Part shown: in pieces, positions 54,069 through 64,000 of the stretch
Position numbering within the stretch: position 1 is the stretch's first letter
Layout: the number at the start of each line of letters is the position of its first letter
NCBI GenBank assembly: GCA_013397935.1
Contig: VZRN01001317.1
Coordinates: 2,872,266 to 2,936,265, forward strand
Origin: Dasyornis broadbenti
Taxonomy: Eukaryota; Chordata; Aves; Passeriformes; Dasyornithidae
Length of the DNA stretch: 64,000 bases
Reading direction: 5' to 3'
Made by a program: the position numbers and the translations under genes
Notes under the pieces: model-generated
Database searches by the model: none
Seen by the model: the letters and a program-made list of their open reading frames with translations, nothing else
What the model was told of the DNA's origin: nothing

Positions 54069-55082
54069 CATGAACATTAGCTCTATTTTTAAGAGGTTAT
54101 AGGTTGAAGATAGACATTTTATGCTTCAGATATCACTAAGGGAAGCCGTGTCACATTCATCTCATTTTGCTTTTACAACTCAAATTGCTTATCTTAAAAA
54201 TATTCACTGAACAGTGAACTGCAAATGGGTTAAACTGTGGTCAATTACAATCATGGACTTGCTTCCTTAGACCAAAATAAGTAACAAAAATCCTTTCAAC
54301 CCATTTATTACATCATTTTTATGTCAACATCTACTGTTGAAATGTTTTTCAATTTATTTTGTGGGGGTTTTTTCCCCATAAATAGCTATGTTCTTTACTA
54401 TTAGCTTTTTAATTGAACAGCCTTGCTTTATTATGTTTTACACTGTTCTCGTTTTGCTGAACCAAATTTACCTGTCAATTTCTTTCATTCATTTATTCCG
54501 CAGAAACTGTGTTGCTAACTAGAGAGTCCCAAATCTATTGCATCTAAATGATCACAGCAATTTCCATAATAAGAGATGCAATGATGTACACTGAGATATT
54601 TATCTGCAAACGTTTCAGCATATTGTATATGAATTTCTACAGACAAGCAATAAGGGGTTGACTTCACAAACACAATGGAACAGCCTTTTGAGATCAGCTA
54701 AATGCCGGTGTTATCATCAGAATTGATTTTGCATGGAAAGCTGCATCCTGACAATAATGTGAAAGGATTTCTCACTTCAGCAAATATACGAGAAGACTGG
54801 AGAACAAGCCTGTGATATTTATTATTAGCGTGTATTTAAGAAACTTTTAAAATGAATTTATTCAGTCATCATGCACGTTTCTAACAGTTCCACTGCACAG
54901 CTCAGTTCTTTCGTGAAGAACCAGGGAGGCCACGCTGCAGAACAGCTTTAGGTGCAAGAACTCACTGATGTTCCAGGACAGCTCTGCAGGCTTTTAGTCC
55001 TAACTCAGGTGCCAAGATACTCACAAGAGGATGCTTCAAGCTGTATAATAAAAAATTAAGTTTTTTAAGTGTATTGTTGGCA

Positions 55083-55102
55083 ATACAGAGCGATACAGAG
55101 CG
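55083..55102 (+). repeat. Exact 10-bp tandem repeat, two copies
   Basis: atacagagcg occurs twice back to back inside the CpG-rich element, adding a CpG with each copy. Confidence 0.9.
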
Positions 55103-55204
55103 CTTCGTTGCGTGACATCTCGCGGGATGCCACTGCTCTGCTGAAATTCCATGGAAAGGGTGGAATTGCGTGCTGGAGTCCCTGGAGCCGCAGCTGGGGC
55201 CGTT

Positions 55205-55218
55205 CCGCCCTCTGGTGC
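55205..55218 (-). promoter_or_regulatory. CTCF-like binding motif
   Basis: Read on the minus strand the site is gcaccagagggcgg. It fits the vertebrate CTCF core CCASYAGRKGGCRS at 13 of 14 positions (only the first base differs). With the flanking bases the fit to the 19-base consensus is 17 of 19. CTCF is the zinc-finger protein that anchors chromatin loops, and motif direction sets the loop side. Here it points towards lower coordinates. Occupancy cannot be judged from sequence. Confidence 0.55.
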
Positions 55219-55265
55219 CCGCAGCAGCACCTGCACGTCCAAAAAACCCATCACTCTTCCCCGAC

Positions 55266-58200
55266 CTTCCTAATTCTGCGTTAGAAAATAATAAATCAGT
55301 CACAGAAGCCTCTAATTCCATGAACAGATTTCAGGTTTTCTCCCATGTGATGTTTAATTCTGTCGTGTAAGGATTGTTCCCTCCACCCCTAGGGACGGAG
55401 GAGAGAATCCAAACCTGGGCTTCCCAGCAGGGGCAGTCTAAGGGGTCTGGGACAGGCAGCCAAATGTTGCTCTTCATTTCTCTGCCTCCCATCATCTCTC
55501 GCGGGAAAATATGACAATTTGTGGTTTTATTCTTCTCCTGCCTGAAATATTTCGCTGGCCGGGTGCCAGGCTGTCCCTCTGTGGCTGGGCTGCTTCCTTT
55601 TAGGAAAGCTGCCACTGATTAGCTTTGTAATCACAGGGAGAGAAGCAATGAAGGTGGAGGGGGGAAAAAAATGGTCATTCCATGGAAAAAGTGGTCATTC
55701 TGTTAACTCTTTCTTATCTGCAATCTCAGAAGCTTATAAATTGTCTCACAGTTGCAATTATCTGTCATAAAGCAGATTAAATTCTGTCAGGCAACTTGTG
55801 ACATCTATCTCGGTGCGAATCCTGCAGATGCTCTGTTTATCTCCTGTTTGCAGAAGAGCCAGTGCTCTGTCTGCACTTTGCCATTCTGACAAACGGATCC
55901 AAGCAGGGATCACAAGGGAATCGTGGCAGACACTTCCTCTCCTCTCTCACACTGCTCTTTGTTAGTCAAAGGACATAATTTGCAGAATAAATTACAGCCG
56001 TAAAATAAGGAAAAGGCTGCCTAGATCAGCTTAGGGCACAGCCGAGTAGATATTTTGTCCTTAGTACCCTGTTGATTGCTTGAAGGTGAGCTTGTAATAC
56101 ACTCACTGTTTATATCCATGGCTTGTATTTGCTCATGTTACTCTTTATTTACCCACTACAACGGTGAGGAGCTTGATATCAGTCATTAGAGGGATTGCAG
56201 CCGTCCTCATGTCATTTAAACCTGAAGGGCCCTTAAAAGAAAAACTGATTATTGCAGGAGGAGTCCAATCTGTCTGTAGGTATCTGTTACTGGAGACTTT
56301 GAGAGATAGGACAGAGAATAGCAATGAATTTAACTCTGATCCATGCCATGTTGATCTGAAAAATGATGGATGATACAGCTGACTGCAACTTCTTTAAGGG
56401 TCTTCCCACTCATGTTTTACAAGGTAAGACTGTATTGAATATTCATTATATTCACCTTCACAGTGGTCTGGTTAAAGGTCCTCATACTGCTAATTGATGT
56501 CAGCACGCAGTTCTAACTAGGAAAGGAACTTTCCCCTCTAGGTGACCGATTGGGATTTTACATAGGTCAAGAGGAATTGAAAATCCACACAAAGGTTTGA
56601 AATTTCAAGCAATAATCTCACGTTCTAGAAGAAATAAATCACTGACCAGCGTCTGGTTAAATTAAGTTCATATTTCTTATTGCTGCTGCTCTACCGTGTT
56701 GAAATGGATTTTGATACTTATAAGGGAATTTAGACCATGGAAAAAGCAGAATGCACAGAGAGGTAATGAAGAGCACTACAAAGGAGAATCAATTATGCAT
56801 GATAAACACTCTCATGTTTTAAGCACAAGTTCCAGGAACTTGAAAAGATTAGATTAAATTCAGCTCATTTAGTCCAATAACTTAAGCATAGTCAAATTTA
56901 TTCATAAGAATAGCTATGCAATTTTCTGTACTTGCTTTGTGTAGCATTGAATACCTGTAAAGATTAGCGGGTTGCAAGTTTAAACACTTCAATTAAATTT
57001 CTCACAAATCCACCTCAAGAAGAAGTGAGGGTGCTTTTGGACAGAGATTTGACTCACGAGGAAAGCTCTCAAACTATCTTGAAGAAGACTTTAGTCAGTC
57101 TCTACTGTTTGTCCAGAGAGCTTTGGAAGACGAAGTATAAAGTCTGAAGGATGTCAACATTTATATCTGAGAAATTCAATTTTAATTGACAGTGGCATTA
57201 GTCACAGAGCAAGAACCAAACAAAACAAAAAAAGAAGCCAGCCTACTTCACTGGTTAATTTTTTCTTCCCCTCTGCTGAAAGTGCTCCATTAATGAAGCC
57301 CTCCCTAAGCTTTCCAAAGCAGTGAGCTTTGAAAAAAGAAGGTGCAGAAACAGCAATGTATCAGGAAGGATTTTCCTAAACAAGATACTGAGAAATATGA
57401 AAAAAATTCCAGGTCAGAGAAGTTCATGCACACTTAGAGTTGGACAGAAACCCTACATTGTTCTGATCAGATGATGGTTCTGCTGTTGTCCATCTGGTGG
57501 AACATCATTTTTAGGTCCCGTGGGGTAATTCCACCACATGCTCTTTTCTGTGAGACAGTTTATTAATATTTCCTTAATGTGTTTATTCTGTGAGTTGCAC
57601 AGCAGCCCTTACCAGTTGATTTGTGAATGTCACCACATCCTTGATTCAATAACAGCCTCTCCACAACACAGCCATACCATGAATCCAATCATTGTGCTTC
57701 ACCATGGAAGTCACCAGATATTCCATGTAAGACTAAAATTATAGGCCTTTTGCCCCTATATTTGACAGTTTCACTATCCACATGAAAACTCTGGAACAAA
57801 CGCCTGCCAGTGTGAGCACAATAATTCATTCTTCATAAGAAAGGTGAATTTTCCTTGAGAAAATAATGTCCACAGTAATTTCTCACAGATAAACAAGCAG
57901 TCACTTTTTCTGTCCTTTCATTTGATGGTGATCTCTGTTCATGAATTATTTGATGCACCTATGTGCTCTGTTTAATAAGGACAACTTTGAAAATTAAGCA
58001 ACTTTTCTAACAGACATGAGTTAAGAAAAAAAAAAATCTCATGACTAGAGCAATCAGCAATCCAAATCCCACAAACAATCAAGTGTGGCTCAGACCTTTC
58101 ACCATTCATATTTGAAAATATCCCAGGAATCAGTGGAGTTACACAGGGCTGAACTTCTGCCTGAACCCAGTGATATCTCCTAGATCAATCTACAGGGCAT

Positions 58201-59689
58201 TGTTTTGTGATACCGTGTTTAGTTCACACCAATCCAATGGATGACTGGCAATCGGAAGGATATTGCCCTATCAGTTCTGTTCCATTACACCCATTTTTTC
58301 ACCCACACACAGTAATACCAGGCAGGGCTGTCACCAGCAGGTTTCAGCCATGCTGTCACATCACATCACAAGCGGGTGCAGAATAAGGGAAGTGCACAAG
58401 CTGAGTTCACGTAAATGATGTACCATGTCTCTATCAAGAGTAGGTGAAAATGCAGGTGCTTGTGTTTCATTTGTTTCTCGAAAACTTCTGTAAAATACAA
58501 CATTTCTGTGAGAAATCCAGCGAACAGAAAAGTTGAACATAGAGGTATTTATAAGAACATGGTTGAACCCAGTTGACACAAATTGGAATACCAGCAGATT
58601 TAAGACAGAAGTGCTCACCTAAATCTACACAACTTGTCATTCTCTTCAGATCAGAATGGAACTGCTTTATCTTTCACCAGGCAGTAGAGGAAAGAGGCAA
58701 AATTCCTGAGGGTTATGCTTAACTCATTCTGCAGTCCAAACTAACAAATTCCAGTCCCAATATTCCAAATAAACTTGTTTGGCTTAGCCTTGAAGACCCC
58801 AGCCAGCTGTATCTAAGTTGAAACAAGCTGTCATCATGTATGTGATACAGGCTTATTCTGCACAGAAAGTTTTGAATATTCTCATACTATGATTTCATCT
58901 TGGACCAGCTGATATTATTACAGAAACACAGACTCTTTTTCAGGCACAAAAGTTATTGCCAAATCTGGAAAAGAAACCACTATCCACACTGATGAAGGGT
59001 TTATGTGCCAAAAGATGCCCATCGTTTTTCAACCATATTACATGTTAATTTGTACCTTTATTTTTAACCCCATTTATTCCTTTAGATCACAACAAGCAAC
59101 TCTTCTCTTATAACAATTCACCTTTATAGAGATCTGGCATATCAGATATCATGGATAAACAGCAAACTACTTCATGTATTTACATGAGTTTTCAGGATTA
59201 CACAGATCCTCATTCATTCTTTATTATTTTTCTTTTTTTAATTTTGAAAGGGAGGAGATGGAGGAAATAAGCATTTCCAATGCATCGTGTTTAGAAAAAG
59301 CACCTTCCAAATGTTGCTGATCCATTACTGTCTTCCCCAGTTTGCCAAAAGACAAGCAATGCAGATGAATGGGTGCAGGCAATCCAACACAGCTCTGCCA
59401 GCGCTCAGGCTGGTGGATCACAACCCAGCTCCAGCCTGGAAGCTGCACAGCCACATCCATGTGGCTCTGTGCCCACTGAATTTAGCACAGCTTGTTCCCT
59501 CAGCCACGGCAGTGTGCAGGACGGGCTCCCAAAGCTGGGCTGACGAACAGCACGAGCACAGAGCTGTCTGAAAGCACCCCTGCCCTCACAGCTGGAGCAC
59601 AGCAGCCTCACTGGGGCATTTAGCTCAGTCCCCCCACTCCAACAGTGGCTCTGAGACTGCAAGGGAAGAGCACGAGAATGGGGCAAGCA
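55266..59689. other. Unique non-coding stretch
   Basis: No gene or recognisable repeat body. Open frames are at most about 94 codons and unrecognised. Simple runs are an A/C patch at 57211-57236 and A11 at 58026-58036. The part 55620-56080 is compositionally balanced, non-repetitive sequence and is flagged in the findings as a candidate conserved element. Confidence 0.5.
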
Positions 59690-59857
59690 GATGGAATCAG
59701 AGTCATGGAATCCTTAAGGCTGGAAAAGATCCTCAAGACCACCAAGTCCACCCTTTGACAGAACAGCATCACCCACTAAACCAGAATTGAAGTGCCACGT
59801 CCCAGGGCAGGCTGTTCCAATGCTTAACCACTCATCCAGCGAAGAACTTTGCTTTGC
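59690..59857 (-). mobile_element. CR1 LINE 3' end, degraded, antisense
   Basis: Read on the minus strand this is the last part of a CR1 (chicken repeat 1) retrotransposon. Its 3' end is at the left, where degenerate ATTCTATG-type 8-mers appear as atggaatcagagtcatggaatcc. They are followed by the ggctggaaaagatc block, the tagged aagtgccacgt segment and the gggcaggctgttccaatg block, all typical of CR1 3' untranslated sequence. Only about 170 bases remain and no reverse-transcriptase coding part is visible. The block wording differs from the copy at 61575, so it is another and probably older subfamily. CR1 copies are usually 5'-truncated, as here. Confidence 0.8.
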
Positions 59858-61574
59858 AGTTCTCACACCTGCAAGGACATGAACTCTTCTTTCGCAGCGA
59901 CTAATCCACCCACTGGTGACATTTCCGATGACTGATTTATTGTTGCTCAGGTGGGATGCAGCAGCAGGTACAGACTGGCGTCACTGAGGAACACAGAATG
60001 TTCTTCAGCACTTGTAAATGCATTAAGGCACTACATGTACTACAGAAAAGGGACTTTTTTACTTTTCTGATAAGGCAACGAAGCTTGAAATAATTACACC
60101 TGAGCCATAGTTCCTGGCTGTATAGAGAATTCAGATTTTACATGCCGGACTTCATCTGTGGGGAGGAAAAGGTCTTTATAGTATGTTCTGGCATCCTGGT
60201 CTTTATTAATAGAGTACACACTCCTTCTAAAGGGCAGAACACATCTGAGGAATCCAAATAATTTAATCACTTTGCTCTGAGAAAGGCTTTCTCTCTAAGC
60301 CCTGTCTCTAATTAAACTAGATCATTGCACCTTATAGAGAGAAAAATAAAAAAACTTTAAGATGTGACCTATATATAATGCAAACAAAATTACCATTGTT
60401 AAAACGATGCTAAGCTGAAGTTTAAAAAAAAATTACATTTTTAGATGTTAGCCATCACAATTTAAAAAAGAAACAAAAAAAACTACAAAAGCCCCAAGTC
60501 AAAACAAAACAAAAATCCCCAATCAAACCCAAACAACACTAAAAACAAACAAAAATACCCATAATTCCTGGAAATGAAGGAAAATAAGTCTGTAGTTCAA
60601 ATTGTATAAAGCATCATGTGTTTGCCATATTCAAATATACAAAATATATGCTTCTTATGTGTTAAATGTTTCTCTAAGCTCTTCAAAAGCAAAAGCTGGC
60701 ATGTGCAAACTTAGACATATGGAGGACATGATCTCTTGCCTAGGGTTCACCACACATATTGGAGACAGAACTTTGGACTGTATCCAGGTTGGTCCCATCA
60801 TCCAATTCAGCGCTCTCAGCACAAAGTTACATTATTCCCTGTCCATTACAAATATTGCATCAGTTCCTGGAAATCCATCAACGTGCCTGTCCAGTAGAAA
60901 CCATGTTTCACAAAACTAGGTGCTGTACACAGAGCAGCTACCTTTGACTTGCACATTGCTGCAGCTGGGAGACGCTTTCAGCTCCACATGAACCCCTTGT
61001 AGCATTGCTTAAATGGAGTGGAGATTGCTCTGTGAACAACAGCAAGATCGGGCTCCCGTAGCTCTGTAATTAGTGTTCATTTCTGCATACTAATTGGGTG
61101 AATGCCACTAAAGAATCAGTAAGCCTGCTCTGGTAGAGAGTCAGTAAAATACTTCAGAGGAAAACTGGATCTGTGCCTTTTTGAAATCAGTTAAAATTGG
61201 TAGTTAGACTTTTCATTTTAGTCAGTAGTGAATAGCAAAGTGATAAATGATATCTTAATACGAATTCTCAGAGGTCTTCATCCTCGGAAGCACTCTCTGT
61301 TCCCACTGCAATTGAGGAGCCTTTTACAGGTTCTGGGCACTGGTGATCAGACACACAGACACCATCAGTCTCATCTCAGCTGCTGTGCAAGGGCAGCTTG
61401 CTGGAACCACTGTTTCATCCTTGTCGTACAGCTCACAAAAGGAGCTGGAGAAAATCACTGGGTGGCTTTTAAGGATGCTGATTATCCAAAACCTAAACTA
61501 AACCATGTCAATTGCCAGAAGCTGGGGAAATACAACAGAGCAGTAGACTAAACTCAGATTAGCAGAGTAAAACT
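59858..61574. other. Unique non-coding stretch between the two CR1 copies
   Basis: No gene. A 105-codon frame at 60602-60919 (+) is unrecognised. Besides the A/C tract at 60460-60560 nothing structured was seen. Confidence 0.5.
60460..60560 (+). repeat. A/C-rich tract
   Basis: About 100 bases dominated by A and C (aaaacaaaac, aatccccaatc and aaacccaaac patterns) with only a few G and T. It is less pure than the tract at 3973 but has the same polarity. Confidence 0.8.
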
Positions 61575-62176
61575 GGGCTGGGGGAGGAACCGATCAAGAG
61601 CAGCCCTGCAGAGAAGGACTTGGGGATGAGAACTTGGACATGACCCAGCCATGTGCACTCACAGCTCAGAAAGCCCCGAACGTGCCCGGGCTGCAGCAAA
61701 ACTGGAGGTGGAGGAAGGAGATTCTAGCCATGAGACCCCACCTGCAGAGCTCCCTCCAGCTCTGGGATCCCAGCACAGGACGGACATGGAGCTGCTGGAG
61801 CCAGTCCAGAGGAGGCCACCAAGGTGATCAGGGGTGACCTGACTGCAGCCTTCAGCACCTAAAGGGAGCTCACAGGAAAGATGGAGAGAGACTGTTCTCA
61901 AGAAAATGTAGTGGCAGGACAAGGGGGATGGTTTAAAACTCTCAGAGGGCAGGTTTAGATGAGATATTAGGAAGAATTTCTTCCCTGTGAGGGTGGGGAG
62001 ACCCTGGCACAGGTTGGCAAGAGAAGCTGTGGCTGCTCCGTCCCTGGCAGTGTCTGAGGACAGGATGGGGCTTGGAGCAACCTGGTCTAATGGAAAGTGT
62101 CCCTGCACACAGCAGGGGGATTGGAAACAGATGCTCTTTGAGGTCCCTTCCAACCCAAGCCATTCTCTGATTCTAT
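61575..62176 (+). mobile_element. CR1 LINE 3' end, 5'-truncated and internally deleted
   Basis: A clear avian CR1 non-LTR retrotransposon. Landmarks in order are the end of the reverse-transcriptase reading frame (61634-61700, where residues DMTQPCALTAQKA can still be read); gagaccccacctgcagag; the catggagctgctggag and ccagtccagaggaggcc blocks; then the 3' untranslated motifs gatattaggaagaatttctt, the ccctgtgagggtggggagac block, gaagctgtggctgctcc and ggtcccttccaaccc, ending in cattctctgattctat. The segment just after 61836 jumps straight to acctgactgcagcc, skipping roughly 100 bases usual in the family, so there is an internal deletion. Frame breaks make it non-functional. A 164-codon minus-strand frame (61659-62153) is only its antisense shadow. 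Confidence 0.92.
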
Positions 62177-64000
62177 TTTGTACTCATTCCAGACTGGCTT
62201 GGTTTCCACTTTGATCTGATCTGTGTGCCCTGGGATGGAAACAAGGATCTCATTACATATCAGCACATAACATAAACATCCAACACATTCAGGTGTCTTT
62301 TTCCAAAGGATGAAGCTGATGGATGCCTCTGCTTTTTCCCGGGAAAAGTAGCTGAGAAAATGGTGATTTTATTCATCTCTCATTGTGAATGGTCTGGCAG
62401 ACCATTCTTTCTCCCCATTCCTGGCTATTCCCCTGTGCCTCTGTGCCACTGCTCATGCTCCAGGAAGCAAATTCAGAGGAATTCCTTGCTCCATTACACG
62501 AATGCAGAGCAACAGAAGTTCTCTACAAGAGGAACAGCTGCTCTTTCTTGCCTGCTCCACAAGAATGGCTTTCAGAGAGCCCCAATAAACAATGTTCTTC
62601 CTTCTTGTTCATGTTGAAGCTCACGCTGCACAAACATTACTCGTATTGATGGGAACTGACATAACCATTCAAGTCAAACTACAACAGCAAATCTTTCAGT
62701 GCTGCTGGGTTCAGCAATTGCTAAGCATAAATCTGGAGCTTTTGGTGCAAATCTCTTTCAGTCATCTGTTCTGTAAGGGCAGGCTCAAATTTACGGGGAT
62801 GTGTAAAGTACATACTGTGAAAACAAGGAAGTAAAAGCATGACTACACCATTTCATAAACATTCATAAATATTTCTCCCTTCTGAATTTCGTACTTTGTA
62901 TGTTTTTTGAGCTAAGATGAAAAGCATTTGACTACATCTGTGTTGGTTGCTTTCTTGATTTGGTTATCTTTATCGAACAGCGAAACTGAAAATAAACTGA
63001 ATATTGTTGACATTTAGTCCACATCAGAGGAAATCTTATGTGATAGCAAGCTCACCAACCCTATAGATGCTGTCTATATCTATCTGTAGGCTTAACAGGA
63101 ACAGTCTGAAGCTACAAAGACAACCAGCAGTCACAGGAGCACTGGACAATTACTCCAGAGTTAATGCTTCATTCAATACATCTTTTACAGTTTATATTTT
63201 CTGTTTCTGTTTGTGTCCAGGAAACATTTTTCCTCCAATTATCTGCCATTTGTCCTTTCTGTGAGTATCAATTTCCATGGCTGGCTTCATTTCTTCCAGC
63301 ACGCCTTTGTGAAGGTTTGGACCCAAAACGGGGTCACATGCATTCCCCTTTACAAGCCACCTCTTTTTACTCAGCTTTACCTGCTCTGTACATTTTGTTT
63401 GAAGTAACTCTTGGCTAAAGGTTTATTCCCAATTTCATACACTTCTGATCCTGTGAGCAATGCATCTTCTATGCACTTATCTTTTCTGGTTTTGATCCTA
63501 AAAGATCAAAGCCGAAGAATAAAAGCTTTGGCTGATCACACACAAAATCACGTGGAGAACCGAGTGGTAAAATGATCGTCTGTAGTTGCATTAATCCTGG
63601 CGAAAAGTCAAAGCAGGAAGCTGCTACACAAGAAACAATAAAAGAAGGTCTTTGCATTCTTTTCTCACCTCTTTTTCACCCACTGTATACCCATGAAAGC
63701 TATTAGAATATTCAAAGCACTGTATAAACTACACTTTTGGCTGAGATTTTGTTTAAGAAGGCCAGGCTCTGAGCCTGGGAACTTTAGGTACATTCTGCAC
63801 ATCACATAGAGGAGAAGTTCCCTTCTTTTTCACCATAGGGAGTGTCCCAGCTCTATCTTTTATCTTGGTACCTTCAGAAGTTAAGCGTGATCTGGCAGAG
63901 TCACAGCGCCACGTAAATGCTGAGATTTCAAAGCTATTTCATTTTCACAAAGACGTGAAGATACCTACTCTGCTCAGATTCTGCTCATTGCAAAAAACAA
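62177..64000. other. Unique non-coding stretch
   Basis: No gene. Several overlapping frames of 60-86 codons at 62360-62830 and 63067-63418 are unrecognised. One perfect small palindrome is present at 62387-62407. Confidence 0.5.
62387..62407. repeat. Perfect 9-bp inverted repeat, 3-nt loop
   Basis: gaatggtct (62387-62395) and agaccattc (62399-62407) are exact reverse complements around ggc. It is a short hairpin with no assigned role. Confidence 0.9.

Larger units (their letters stand above)
55081..55265. promoter_or_regulatory. Miniature CpG-rich element
   Basis: I count about 13 CpG dinucleotides in 185 bases, in sharp contrast to the CpG-poor flanks. The element contains an exact 10-bp tandem (atacagagcg twice, 55083-55102) and a strong CTCF-like motif (55205-55218). 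Open frames on both strands here are products of GC content. It is too short for a classical CpG-island promoter, so a distal regulatory or boundary element is the more natural guess. Confidence 0.45.

Noticed and set aside
55405..55425. A second CTCF-like site (cccagcaggggcag)
   Set aside because: One G is missing from the core, so the spacing required by the consensus is broken.
61659..62153. 164-codon minus-strand open frame, the longest in the window
   Set aside because: It lies wholly within the CR1 copy, in antisense, so it is a shadow of the retrotransposon.

Overview
The window looks like non-coding nuclear DNA from a bird. The clearest evidence is one well-preserved 3' end of a CR1 LINE (61575-62176, + strand) and a second, more decayed CR1 3' end of another subfamily (59690-59857, - strand). 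CR1 is the dominant interspersed repeat of birds. I recognise no Alu, B1, L1 or other mammalian-type repeats. Recognisable transposon content is very low, the sequence is AT-rich and CpG-poor, and a four-base N gap (49069-49072) marks a genome assembly. Crocodilian or turtle DNA also carries CR1, but a bird fits the low repeat density better. I cannot name the species, chromosome or nearest gene.

I found no protein-coding gene, exon, tRNA, rRNA or recognisable microRNA. The longest open frames (about 120-164 codons) are what 64 kb of AT-rich sequence gives by chance, or are shadows of the CR1 copy and of low-complexity tracts. The window is either a gene desert or the inside of a very long intron. 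The sequence alone does not separate the two.

Layout. 1-12 kb: unique AT-rich sequence, a 355-bp almost pure A/C tract (3973-4327), a short hairpin (8581-8610) and a CpG-enriched patch (10081-10500). 12-28 kb: a striking A/C tract (12368-12482), a long split poly-T (14429-14490), small TA-type microsatellites and another A/C tract (27551-27680). 28-42 kb: mostly unique sequence with two patches that are unusually rich in homeodomain-core TAATTA motifs, a perfect kappa-B-like palindrome (29890-29900), a 33-bp tandem duplication (40752-40817) and a diverged duplicated block about 1.2 kb apart (40575-40643 and 41788-41856). 42-55 kb: perfect hairpins, the N gap and unique sequence. 55-64 kb: a miniature CpG-rich element carrying a strong CTCF-like motif (55081-55265), the two CR1 relics and a last A/C tract.

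No genes work together here. If the window has a function it is probably regulatory or architectural: the CTCF-like site in its CpG-rich patch, and several stretches with the texture of conserved non-coding elements. Those stretches are unproven without cross-species alignment. I saw no previously undescribed coding system.
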